Part shown: one piece after another, positions 1-6,322 of the stretch
How the letters are laid out: each line of letters starts with the position of its first letter
How positions within the stretch are numbered: position 1 is the stretch's first letter
Assembly: GCF_938039775.1 (NCBI RefSeq)
Contig: NZ_CALHTQ010000040.1
Span: forward strand, 1-9,235
Length of the DNA: 9,235 nt
DNA from: an uncultured Mogibacterium sp.
GTDB lineage: Bacteria; Bacillota_A; Clostridia; Peptostreptococcales; Anaerovoracaceae
Direction: 5' to 3'
The notes under the pieces: model-generated
What the model saw: only the letters and a program-made list of their open reading frames with translations
The model's database searches: none
Told to the model about the DNA's origin: nothing
Program-made: the position numbers and the translations under genes

Positions 1-1254
1 GGAAGAGAAATTCTTGACTCAAGAGGAAATCCTACAGTTGAGGCGGAGGTGTGGCTAGAGGATGGTACAGTAGCAGTTGGTGATACACCAAGTGGAGCAT
101 CTACAGGTATATATGAAGCTTTAGAACTAAGAGATGGTGATAAAGCTAGATACGGTGGGAAGGGTGTTTCTAAGGCAGTAGAGCATGTTAATAATGAAAT
201 CAGTGTACTTCTTGTTGGTATGGATGCTCAGGATATCTATGCTATTGAAAAACTTATGATTGATGCAGATGGTACAAAAGGAAAGAGTAATTTCGGTGCT
301 AATGCAATTCTTGCAGTTTCTCTTGCTTGTTCAAAAGCAGCTGCTCAGTCTCTCGGAGTTCCACTGTTTAAGTTTTTTGGTGGAATTAATGCAAATACAC
401 TTCCAGTTCCAATGATGAATATCTTAAACGGTGGAGAACATGCTTCAAATACAGTAGATGTTCAGGAATTCATGATTATGCCGGTTGGAGCGCCGTCCTT
501 TAAGGAGTGCTTAAGATGGTGCGCTGAAGTTTATCACCAGTTAGGAAAGGATCTTAAAAAATCCGGATACTCTGTTGGTATTGGCGATGAAGGTGGATTT
601 GCACCTGACCTTAAGGACGAGTTTGAGGTGCTGGATTACATTATGGCAGCAATCAAGAATGCTGGCTATACACCTGGTGATGACTTTGTAATCGCAATCG
701 ATGCTGCTGCAAGTGGTTGGAAGACTGACAAGACTGGTTTCTACAAGATGCCAAAGTCAGGCAGAGAATTTAGCGCAGAAGAGCTAGTTCAGAACTGGGC
801 AGAGTTCTGTGATAAGTATCCTATTGCTTCTATAGAAGATGGAATGGATGAAGATGACTGGGATGGCTGGAAGCTGATGACTGAGAAGCTTGGAGACAAG
901 ATTCAGATTGTTGGAGATGATTTATTTGTAACAAACCCAGAAAAGCTTGCTAAAGGAATTGAAATTGGTTGTGCAAATGCAATCCTAATCAAGCTTAACC
1001 AGATTGGTAGCATTTCGGAGACTCTTGAAGCAATCGCACTTGCTAAGAAGAATGGCTATAATGCGATAGTTTCACACAGATCGGGAGAAACCGAAGATAC
1101 AACAATTGCTGATCTAGTCGTTGGGATCAATGCGATGCAGATTAAGACTGGAGCACCAGCACGTACAGATAGAGTTGCTAAGTACAACCAGCTTCTAAGA
1201 ATAGAGGACAAGCTTGGTGATGGCGCTAAGTTCCCAGGATCAAAGTGCTTCTAG
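1..1254 (+). CDS. eno: Enolase (phosphopyruvate hydratase), 5'-truncated by window edge
   Basis: Cytosolic glycolytic enzyme that interconverts 2-phosphoglycerate and phosphoenolpyruvate with Mg2+. The frame is open from base 1 ([14 protein letters not shown], the conserved N-terminus of bacterial enolases), so the true start lies roughly 10 codons outside the window; the GTG at 49 is not the start. The visible 417 residues agree with a family length near 430. Visible motifs, numbered from the first visible codon: SGAST mobile loop (31-35), H147 and E156 in the [11 protein letters not shown] segment, GDEGG with E197, Mg2+ ligands D234 (AID), E279 (SIEDG) and D306 (VGDDLF), catalytic K331 in the [10 protein letters not shown] signature, SHRSGETED (358-366) and K382 (KTGAP). 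All expected active-site residues are present. Lysine codons are mostly AAG (25 of 32), as expected for a highly expressed gene here. The next gene starts 20 nt downstream, so co-transcription is likely. Confidence 0.98.
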   Translation, partial: GREILDSRGNPTVEAEVWLEDGTVAVGDTPSGASTGIYEALELRDGDKARYGGKGVSKAVEHVNNEISVLLVGMDAQDIYAIEKLMIDADGTKGKSNFGANAILAVSLACSKAAAQSLGVPLFKFFGGINANTLPVPMMNILNGGEHASNTVDVQEFMIMPVGAPSFKECLRWCAEVYHQLGKDLKKSGYSVGIGDEGGFAPDLKDEFEVLDYIMAAIKNAGYTPGDDFVIAIDAAASGWKTDKTGFYKMPKSGREFSAEELVQNWAEFCDKYPIASIEDGMDEDDWDGWKLMTEKLGDKIQIVGDDLFVTNPEKLAKGIEIGCANAILIKLNQIGSISETLEAIALAKKNGYNAIVSHRSGETEDTTIADLVVGINAMQIKTGAPARTDRVAKYNQLLRIEDKLGDGAKFPGSKCF

Positions 1255-1274
1255 GGAACAGACTAGGGGGATAA

Positions 1275-3257
1275 TTGGAGATAATAAGAGCTGATCATTC
1301 AGGGTTTTGCTTCGGTGTTGAAAAGGCTATAGATACAACATTTGAACGAATTGATAAAGCAAAGAAGGATTGCCGCACAACTTATACGTGCGGCAATCTC
1401 ATTCATAACAAATCTGTCACCGATAAAGTCTCATCAATGGGTGTGAAGATGATTTCATCACTTGATGAGGCAAAAGCAGGTGATGTAGTTATAGTGCGTT
1501 CTCACGGGGAGCCGAAAGAATTCTATGATAAAGCTGAATCGATGGGGATAGAATTAATAGATACAACATGTGTATTTGTAACGAAGATACATAAGTTGGT
1601 ATTAAATGCCTATGAGGAAGGTCGTCCTATCGTTATCGTTGGTAGTGCGAATCATCAAGAGGTAAAAGCTACTAATGGATGGTGTCATTACTCGGCCACT
1701 ATTATTGAGAACGAAGAAGGGGCTATGGAGTTCGTAAAGCAATGCGATTATGATAAAATGCCTTTAATCGTATGTCAGACGACTATTAGAAGAGAATTGC
1801 TCGATTCAATTCTTCGAATATTTGATAAAGCATCACTTAAATATGAGATTAAGAACACGATATGCAATGCAACAAGAGATAGACAAGAAAGCTGTGCCGA
1901 ATTAGCTGCAAAAGTAGACCTCATGGTTGTTATTGGAGATCCGAATAGCTCTAATTCAAAAAAACTATACGAAATTGCGAAAAAAAACTGTAAAAATGCA
2001 TTATTTATACAGGATATTTCAGATTTAGAGTTGAAAGAATTAAGTAATTATAATAGAATAGGGTTAACTGCGGGTGCATCAACACCCGAATGGATTATTA
2101 AGGAGGTTATTGCTAGTATGAGCGAAAATGTCACAGCTAATGTGGATCATAATCCAATGTTGGATTATATGGATGACATTGAGAATTCTTTACGTCTACC
2201 AAGACCTGGAGAAATTGTTGATGGAACAGTGCATCAAGTAATGGAGAACGAGGTAATCGTTAACATTGGATGCAAGAAGGACGGAATCCTTTTAAAGAAT
2301 GAGGTGTCTTTAGAGCCAGGTCAGACTCTAGCAGACTTATTCAAGGAAGGAGATGAAATCCAGGCAAAGGTAATGAAGTCAGATGATGGTGAAGGTGGAA
2401 TCCTTCTCTCCAAGAAGAGACTCGAGATGAACGAGAACTTTAAGGAGCTTGCTGCAGCACAGGCTAATAGAGAGATTATTTCTGTTAAGCTAATTAAGTC
2501 CGTTAATAGCGGAGTTATTGCTTCATATAAGGAGATTTCAGGATTTATTCCTCTATCTCAGCTTTCTGACAGATATGTTGAAAATGCCGATGAATTCCTA
2601 GGACAGACAGTAGATGTTGAGGTTATCAAGGTTGACAACAAGCGTAACAGAGCAGTTTTCTCAAGAAAGGCTGTGCTAGTTGACGAAAAGCGTAAGCAGG
2701 TAGCAGAAATTTGGGCAAACTTAAATGTTGGCGATGTTGTTGAAGGTAAGGTAATGAGATTCACCGACTACGGTGCATTCGTAGATATCGGTGGAGTTGA
2801 CGGTCTACTTCATATTTCTGAGATTTCTTGGGGTAAGCTAAAGCATCCTAAGGAAGTTCTTAATATTGGAGATATCATCAATGTTAAGATTCTTGCATTG
2901 AATGAGGAGAAGGGAAAGATTTCTCTTGGACTAAAGCAGACTCAGCCTGAGCCATGGTCACTAGTTGGTTCAAAGTATGAGATTGGTCAGATTATCGAGG
3001 GTAAGGTAGTTCAGCTTAAGGACTACGGTGCTTTCGTTGAGCTTGAGGCTGGTCTTGATGGACTAGTTCATATCTCTGAGATTGCTAACAGAAGAGTTGA
3101 AAACGTTTCTGAAGAGCTTGAGCTTGGAAAATCAATTACTGCAAAGATTATGGAAATTGATGCAGATAGAAAGAGAATAAGCTTGAGCATCAAGGCACTA
3201 CTCGGTGATGAAGAAGAAGCTGAAGCTGAAGATAAAGTTGAAGCTACAGAAGAATAA
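1275..3257 (+). CDS. ispH-rpsA: Bifunctional IspH (HMBPP reductase) / ribosomal protein S1 fusion
   Basis: 660 residues. Residues 1-281 are 4-hydroxy-3-methylbut-2-enyl diphosphate reductase, the last enzyme of the MEP isoprenoid pathway, which makes IPP and DMAPP. The three [4Fe-4S] cysteines are C12, C99 and C197; substrate-site residues H44, H77, H127, E129, T169/T170, S225-S226-N227 and S269 are all in place. Residues about 311-640 hold four S1 (OB-fold RNA-binding) repeats at about 311-382, 398-465, 485-554 and 571-640, as in a ribosomal protein S1; repeats 3 and 4 carry the typical DYGAFV...G.DGL.HISE motif. The C-terminal tail from 645 is acidic. The start is TTG at 1275, preceded by AGGGGG (1265-1270); it gives the standard IspH N-terminus with C12. 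It ends in three consecutive TAA triplets. Such IspH/S1 fusions are known in Clostridia. Odd here: a strong in-frame internal start at residue 282 and a codon-use switch at that point, so a free 379-residue S1 may also be made. Confidence 0.96.
   Translation: MEIIRADHSGFCFGVEKAIDTTFERIDKAKKDCRTTYTCGNLIHNKSVTDKVSSMGVKMISSLDEAKAGDVVIVRSHGEPKEFYDKAESMGIELIDTTCVFVTKIHKLVLNAYEEGRPIVIVGSANHQEVKATNGWCHYSATIIENEEGAMEFVKQCDYDKMPLIVCQTTIRRELLDSILRIFDKASLKYEIKNTICNATRDRQESCAELAAKVDLMVVIGDPNSSNSKKLYEIAKKNCKNALFIQDISDLELKELSNYNRIGLTAGASTPEWIIKEVIASMSENVTANVDHNPMLDYMDDIENSLRLPRPGEIVDGTVHQVMENEVIVNIGCKKDGILLKNEVSLEPGQTLADLFKEGDEIQAKVMKSDDGEGGILLSKKRLEMNENFKELAAAQANREIISVKLIKSVNSGVIASYKEISGFIPLSQLSDRYVENADEFLGQTVDVEVIKVDNKRNRAVFSRKAVLVDEKRKQVAEIWANLNVGDVVEGKVMRFTDYGAFVDIGGVDGLLHISEISWGKLKHPKEVLNIGDIINVKILALNEEKGKISLGLKQTQPEPWSLVGSKYEIGQIIEGKVVQLKDYGAFVELEAGLDGLVHISEIANRRVENVSEELELGKSITAKIMEIDADRKRISLSIKALLGDEEEAEAEDKVEATEE
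2024..2054 (+). promoter_or_regulatory. Weak candidate internal promoter upstream of the S1 part
   Basis: A perfect TATAAT hexamer lies at 2049-2054 inside the 3' end of the IspH coding part. The best -35 I can pair with it is TTTAGA (2024-2029) at a long 19-nt spacing, and there is no TGn extended -10. A transcript would start near 2061 and have a leader of about 55 nt before the internal ATG at 2118. AT-rich coding DNA produces such hexamers by chance, so this is only a candidate, listed because of its position. Confidence 0.18.
2071..2088 (+). repeat. Small perfect hairpin just upstream of the internal S1 ribosome binding site
   Basis: CGGGTG (2071-2076), loop CATCAA, CACCCG (2083-2088): a perfect 6-bp GC-rich inverted repeat ending 10 nt before the Shine-Dalgarno sequence at 2099. 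No T-run follows, so it is not a terminator. It overlaps codons for the conserved IspH TAGAST segment, which limits how freely it could have evolved; it could still act as a regulatory or standby structure for internal initiation. Confidence 0.35.
2099..2120 (+). promoter_or_regulatory. Internal Shine-Dalgarno and in-frame ATG at the IspH/S1 junction
   Basis: TAAGGAGGT (2099-2107) is a 9-nt perfect complement to the 16S rRNA anti-SD sequence, the strongest such site in the window. An ATG follows at 2118-2120 (10 nt after the T at 2107). It is in frame with the fusion gene and is residue 282. The peptide from there (MSENVTANVDHNPMLDYMDD) reads like a natural flexible N-terminus of a free S1 protein, before the first S1 repeat at about 311. 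The predicted free product would be 379 residues. AAG-GAG-GTT encodes K-E-V, common at the end of IspH, so chance origin cannot be excluded. Confidence 0.55.
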
Positions 3258-3277
3258 TAATAATCGTTAGATTATCA

Positions 3278-3306
3278 AGGCCGACTTTTAGTCGGCCTAT
3301 TTTTAT
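3278..3306 (+). terminator. Intrinsic (rho-independent) terminator after the IspH/S1 gene
   Basis: Perfect 8-bp stem AGGCCGAC (3278-3285) / GTCGGCCT (3291-3298) with loop TTTTA, followed by ATTTTTAT. It lies about 20 nt after the stop codon of the IspH/S1 gene and only 18 nt before the rnr start codon, so it should lower rnr transcription relative to S1. Confidence 0.92.
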
Positions 3307-3324
3307 ATTTACAAGCAGGGGAAT

Positions 3325-5283
3325 ATGTCTAGGAAAAGAAAAATTAAAAAGCCAAAACGAAATAATAAAAAGGCTATTATTGTTGAAGGAAAGCTAATGA
3401 AAAACAAGCGTGGCTTTGGTTTCGTGTGTCCTAATAGCGGAGATGATGTATTTGTCTCGGGAAGAGACATGAACGGTGCTATGAATGGTGATTTAGTTCT
3501 TGTTAAAGCTCGTGAAAATCATCGGCGCCGTGGGGCTTTTGAAGGAAATATTATCAAAGTTATAGAACGAAACAGCCAGTATGTTGTTGGGCACTTAAGT
3601 AGGGAACGCGGATTATATCTTGTTCATCCCATCAACACCAATAATGACTATATAATGGTGTCAAAAAAGAATATTGGATCAGCCGAACCAGGAGATGTAG
3701 TAAAGGCTAAGATAATAAGATACCCTAAAGGGGATTATATTGCCGAAGGGAAGGTTAAAACCATAGTTGCAAGGGCTGGTGATAATGACGAGTATATTTT
3801 GAGTCATATGGCCGATTATGGCGTAAAACCTTATTTTTCTAATAGAGTATTAAATGAAGCAGACGCAGTAGCTAATAGAGTTAAGTTAATTCCTTCGAAA
3901 TATCGTAAAGATTACAGGGAACTCATGACTGTAACTATTGATGGAGTTGATTCAAAGGATTTTGATGACGCTATAAGCGTCAGCAAACTAGATAGTGGAA
4001 ACTTTGAACTTCACGTACATATTGCTGATGTTGCAGAATATGTACGTGAAGGTAGTGCTCTCGATAAAGAAGCTCTTAATAGAGGTAATAGCGTATATCT
4101 GACAGATAGAGTCATACCAATGCTTCCTGTGCGTCTTTCAAATGGTGAGTGTAGTTTGAATCCCCATGTGGATAGACTAACACTGACTTGTGCGATGGAA
4201 ATTGATGATGAAGGTCATGTTGTAAACTATGAAATTAGCGAATCTATTATCAAATCTAATTACAGGCTTGTATATGATGATGTGTCAGATATGCTTGAGA
4301 ATAATGATGAGGAGTTAATACAAAAATACAGTGACGTATTTCCGATGCTAACCGATGCATGTGAGTTATATCAAATCCTCTCAAGAAGAAGGAAACGTGA
4401 CGGAAGCCTTGATTTTGATTTACCGGAAGCTAAGATTGTTTTAAATGAAGAAGGTGAACCGACAGATGTCATTGTATCGGAGCGCAGAGTATCTAATCGC
4501 ATGATCGAAGAATTTATGTTAGCAGCGAACAAGACAGTTGCTGAACATTATTTCTGGGCGAAATTACCACTTGCTTATAGAGTTCATGAGAAACCCGATA
4601 CGCTTAAAATGATGGAGCTTAAGCAGTTTTTGTTAAATCTTGGCTTTACACTCAATGGAAAATCAGATTCGATAAAGACGAAGGAACTAAGTAATATTCT
4701 ATGTATGATTGACGGCAAGCCAGAAGAAGCACTAGTAAGCCGAGTGATGATTCGAACAATGCAGAAGGCGTATTATTCAACAGAATGCCTAGGGCACTAC
4801 GGACTTGCATTTAAGTACTACTGTCATTTTACATCACCAATCAGAAGATACTCTGATTTACTCGTTCATAGAACGATTAAAAATCAAATTCATGCAGGTG
4901 ACTATATTTCAAGTGAGAAAGGATATAAAACATTTTTAGAAGATACCTGCAAGCATATATCAGAGACTGAGCGAAATGCGATGGAGTTAGAGAGAAAGAT
5001 CACAAAGCATTACCAAGTTATCTATATGCGTAATCATATCGGCAGTGAATTCGATGGAGTTGTAAGTGGAGTAAAATCTCACGGTATATACGTTGAGCTT
5101 GAGAATACTATAGAAGGATTTATCGGACTAGAGTTACTTGGTAATAGATATATCATAGATGAGAAGTCGTATTCTGCCATTGATGAAGTTAGTGGCAATA
5201 CAATTACACTCGGACAGCCTATTAGAATCAGAGTTGTTGATGCTAGTCCAGAAGACGGATATATAGATTTTGAGATTGCTTAA
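3325..5283 (+). CDS. rnr: Ribonuclease R (3'-5' exoribonuclease, RNB family)
   Basis: 652 residues. Degrades RNA processively from the 3' end, including structured RNA; in bacteria it works with trans-translation and RNA quality control. Order of parts: a very basic N-terminal tail (residues 2-16), cold-shock OB domain 1 (about 18-62), OB domain 2 (about 85-145), RNB catalytic domain (about 200-520), and a C-terminal S1 domain (about 575-650). The RNB metal-binding cluster DGVDSKDFDDA is at 206-216 (D206, D212, D214, D215, equivalent to E. coli RNase R D272, D278, D280 and D281), and the second signature HFTSPIRRYSDLLVHR is at 501-516. It lacks the N-terminal helix-turn-helix region and the basic C-terminal tail of E. 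coli RNase R, so it is a compact form. The start is ATG 3325 with AGGGG (3317-3321) only 3 nt upstream. A strong terminator sits just before it, so expression must come from readthrough or a promoter inside the S1 coding end. smpB, a frequent neighbour, does not follow. Confidence 0.97.
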   Translation: MSRKRKIKKPKRNNKKAIIVEGKLMKNKRGFGFVCPNSGDDVFVSGRDMNGAMNGDLVLVKARENHRRRGAFEGNIIKVIERNSQYVVGHLSRERGLYLVHPINTNNDYIMVSKKNIGSAEPGDVVKAKIIRYPKGDYIAEGKVKTIVARAGDNDEYILSHMADYGVKPYFSNRVLNEADAVANRVKLIPSKYRKDYRELMTVTIDGVDSKDFDDAISVSKLDSGNFELHVHIADVAEYVREGSALDKEALNRGNSVYLTDRVIPMLPVRLSNGECSLNPHVDRLTLTCAMEIDDEGHVVNYEISESIIKSNYRLVYDDVSDMLENNDEELIQKYSDVFPMLTDACELYQILSRRRKRDGSLDFDLPEAKIVLNEEGEPTDVIVSERRVSNRMIEEFMLAANKTVAEHYFWAKLPLAYRVHEKPDTLKMMELKQFLLNLGFTLNGKSDSIKTKELSNILCMIDGKPEEALVSRVMIRTMQKAYYSTECLGHYGLAFKYYCHFTSPIRRYSDLLVHRTIKNQIHAGDYISSEKGYKTFLEDTCKHISETERNAMELERKITKHYQVIYMRNHIGSEFDGVVSGVKSHGIYVELENTIEGFIGLELLGNRYIIDEKSYSAIDEVSGNTITLGQPIRIRVVDASPEDGYIDFEIA

Positions 5284-5400
5284 CGGTAATAACTTTTTGG
5301 GTATATAGTAATCAGTCTATTTTTCGACTGATTTCAGGACGATAGATTCCTTGCTGGCATTATGTCCTACAACGGTATCTGTTTCCCAGTGACCACACAT
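5284..5400 (-). pseudogene. Decayed fragment of an IS30-family transposase
   Basis: On the - strand, 5400 down to 5317 encodes MCGHWETDTVVGHNASKESI followed by VLKSVEK and a TAG. GHWExDTVVG is the hallmark around the first catalytic Asp of the DDE domain in IS30-family transposases, and VEK fits the following V-E-R-K-T-R/D segment of that family. The same frame continues after the TAG (5317-5319) as TDYYIPKKLLPL down to 5284, as expected for a transposase with one nonsense mutation. In the other direction the frame meets stops just beyond 5400, so only about 40 codons of a protein normally over 300 residues remain. The fragment abuts the rnr stop codon and lies next to a hydrolase gene of different codon use, marking an old insertion site. 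No terminal inverted repeats could be recognised. Family assignment is by motif only. Confidence 0.7.
5310..5333. repeat. 8-bp inverted repeat downstream of rnr
   Basis: AATCAGTC (5310-5317) and GACTGATT (5326-5333) are perfect complements around an 8-nt loop, 27 nt after the rnr stop. There is no T-run after the second arm and the stem is AT-rich, so it is at best a weak terminator or a 3'-end stabilising hairpin. It lies inside the transposase remnant. Confidence 0.4.
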
Positions 5401-5448
5401 TGCTTATATTGAAGGTAAGTTGTCATTTGAAAAGGAAGCCTAGCTATA

Positions 5449-5476
5449 TTGTCTTTCAACTTTGGATAGCTATTAT
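5449..5476 (+). promoter_or_regulatory. Candidate promoter of the alpha/beta hydrolase gene
   Basis: TTGTCT (5449-5454) and TATTAT (5471-5476) with a 16-nt spacer match 4/6 and 5/6 positions of the sigma-A consensus. Transcription would start near 5483, giving a leader of about 30 nt before the ATG at 5514. An alternative pair, TTGTCA (5420-5425) and TATATT (5445-5450), has a 19-nt spacer. The rest of 5401-5513 shows no other feature I can support. Confidence 0.27.
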
Positions 5477-5513
5477 TATGCATATTTTAAAGATCATTGA
5501 TGTTGAGGTACAA

Positions 5514-6290
5514 ATGAAAGAATATAAAATTAAAGGTACAGCATATAAAATTCGATATAATGATTTTTATGGTGACTCAATACCAATTGTATTTATACAT
5601 GGTTTAGGATGTGCGGGATCTTTTGACTACATTGAAGTAGCGTCTGCTCTTGGAAGTGAACATAGAATAATTTTAGTTGATTTATTGGGTGCAGGTTATA
5701 GTGATAAACCATTACTATTTAAATATACAGTTGCTTCACATGTTAAATACTTAAAAGAATTTATTGAAGATCTTAATTTAGAAAAAATTATTTTATTTGG
5801 TCACAGTTTAGGAGGTGCAATAGCTATAGAATTGTCTGCTTTGTTAAAAAGTCGGGTAAAGGCTCTTATCCTTAGTGAATCAAACTTAGAACCTAGCACT
5901 CCTGGATCAGCAAGTTTTGAATTTGCAAATTTTAATGAGATGGATTTAGATAAGTCTTTTGAAAAGAAACTTATAGAGTATGAAAAATCAGGAAATACAA
6001 TGTGGACCGCCACTTTAAGAAACTGGCTACCAAAAGCCGCATTTGAATTATCTGTTAATGCTGTTAGTGGCGGTAAAGTATCATGGAGAGAACTTTTATA
6101 TAGACTTGAATTTCCAAAATATTTTATTTTTGGAGAAAAATCATTACCTGATGCAGATTTTGATAAATTAACAGAACATGGTATTCTTGTTGAAGTTGTT
6201 CCAAATGCTGGGCACTCAATGGCATGGGAAAATCCTGATGACTTTGCACAAGCAATAAAAAGGTGCTTGAATTCAAAGTCTCTAGGATAA
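5514..6290 (+). CDS. Alpha/beta-fold hydrolase, specificity unknown
   Basis: 258 residues from ATG 5514. Cytosolic: no signal peptide or membrane segment. A typical alpha/beta hydrolase fold is visible: the HGLG oxyanion-hole motif at 29-32 after strand 3 (IPIVFIHG), the DLLGAGYSDKP loop at 56-66, the nucleophile elbow GHSLGG with S98, and the catalytic histidine H234 in NAGHSMAWENP. The acid is probably E208 (IFGEKS) with D213 or E122 as alternatives. Substrates in this superfamily vary widely (esters, peptides, lactones), so none is assigned. The start is chosen because GAGG (5505-5508) lies 5 nt upstream; the same frame is open from TTG 5400 and ATG 5478, but that part has no hydrolase similarity, no good ribosome site, and overlaps the transposase remnant. 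Only 4 of 22 lysines use AAG, unlike enolase and S1, suggesting low expression or foreign origin. It stands alone between an IS fragment and a convergent operon. Confidence 0.88.
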   Translation: MKEYKIKGTAYKIRYNDFYGDSIPIVFIHGLGCAGSFDYIEVASALGSEHRIILVDLLGAGYSDKPLLFKYTVASHVKYLKEFIEDLNLEKIILFGHSLGGAIAIELSALLKSRVKALILSESNLEPSTPGSASFEFANFNEMDLDKSFEKKLIEYEKSGNTMWTATLRNWLPKAAFELSVNAVSGGKVSWRELLYRLEFPKYFIFGEKSLPDADFDKLTEHGILVEVVPNAGHSMAWENPDDFAQAIKRCLNSKSLG

Positions 6291-6322
6291 AAATTGAATG
6301 TAAAACTATGCCACCTTTTATT
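6254..6322. repeat. Long-loop inverted repeat between convergent genes
   Basis: AAAAGGTG (6258-6265, within AATAAAAAGGTG from 6254) and CACCTTTT (6312-6319, within CACCTTTTATT to 6322) are complementary across a 46-nt loop that includes the hydrolase stop and a TTGAATTCAA palindrome (6267-6276). It sits in the convergent junction between the hydrolase and trkH genes and could act as a poor bidirectional terminator. The loop is far longer than in typical intrinsic terminators, so function is doubtful. Confidence 0.25.

Noticed and set aside
2558..2764. 68-codon open frame on the - strand inside the S1 repeats
   Set aside because: Shadow of the S1 coding sequence; low-complexity Ser/Thr/Leu-rich translation, no ribosome site, no recognisable motif.
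1275..3257. IspH–S1 fusion as a wholly new protein architecture
   Set aside because: The fusion is already known from Clostridia; only the internal start and codon break were judged worth reporting.
5310..5333. Inverted repeat after rnr as an intrinsic terminator
   Set aside because: AT-rich stem with an 8-nt loop and no T-run after it; kept only as a repeat.
5400..5513. Upstream extension of the hydrolase from TTG 5400 or ATG 5478
   Set aside because: Overlaps or abuts the transposase relic, lacks a good ribosome site, and ATG 5514 with GAGG fits the start of the fold.
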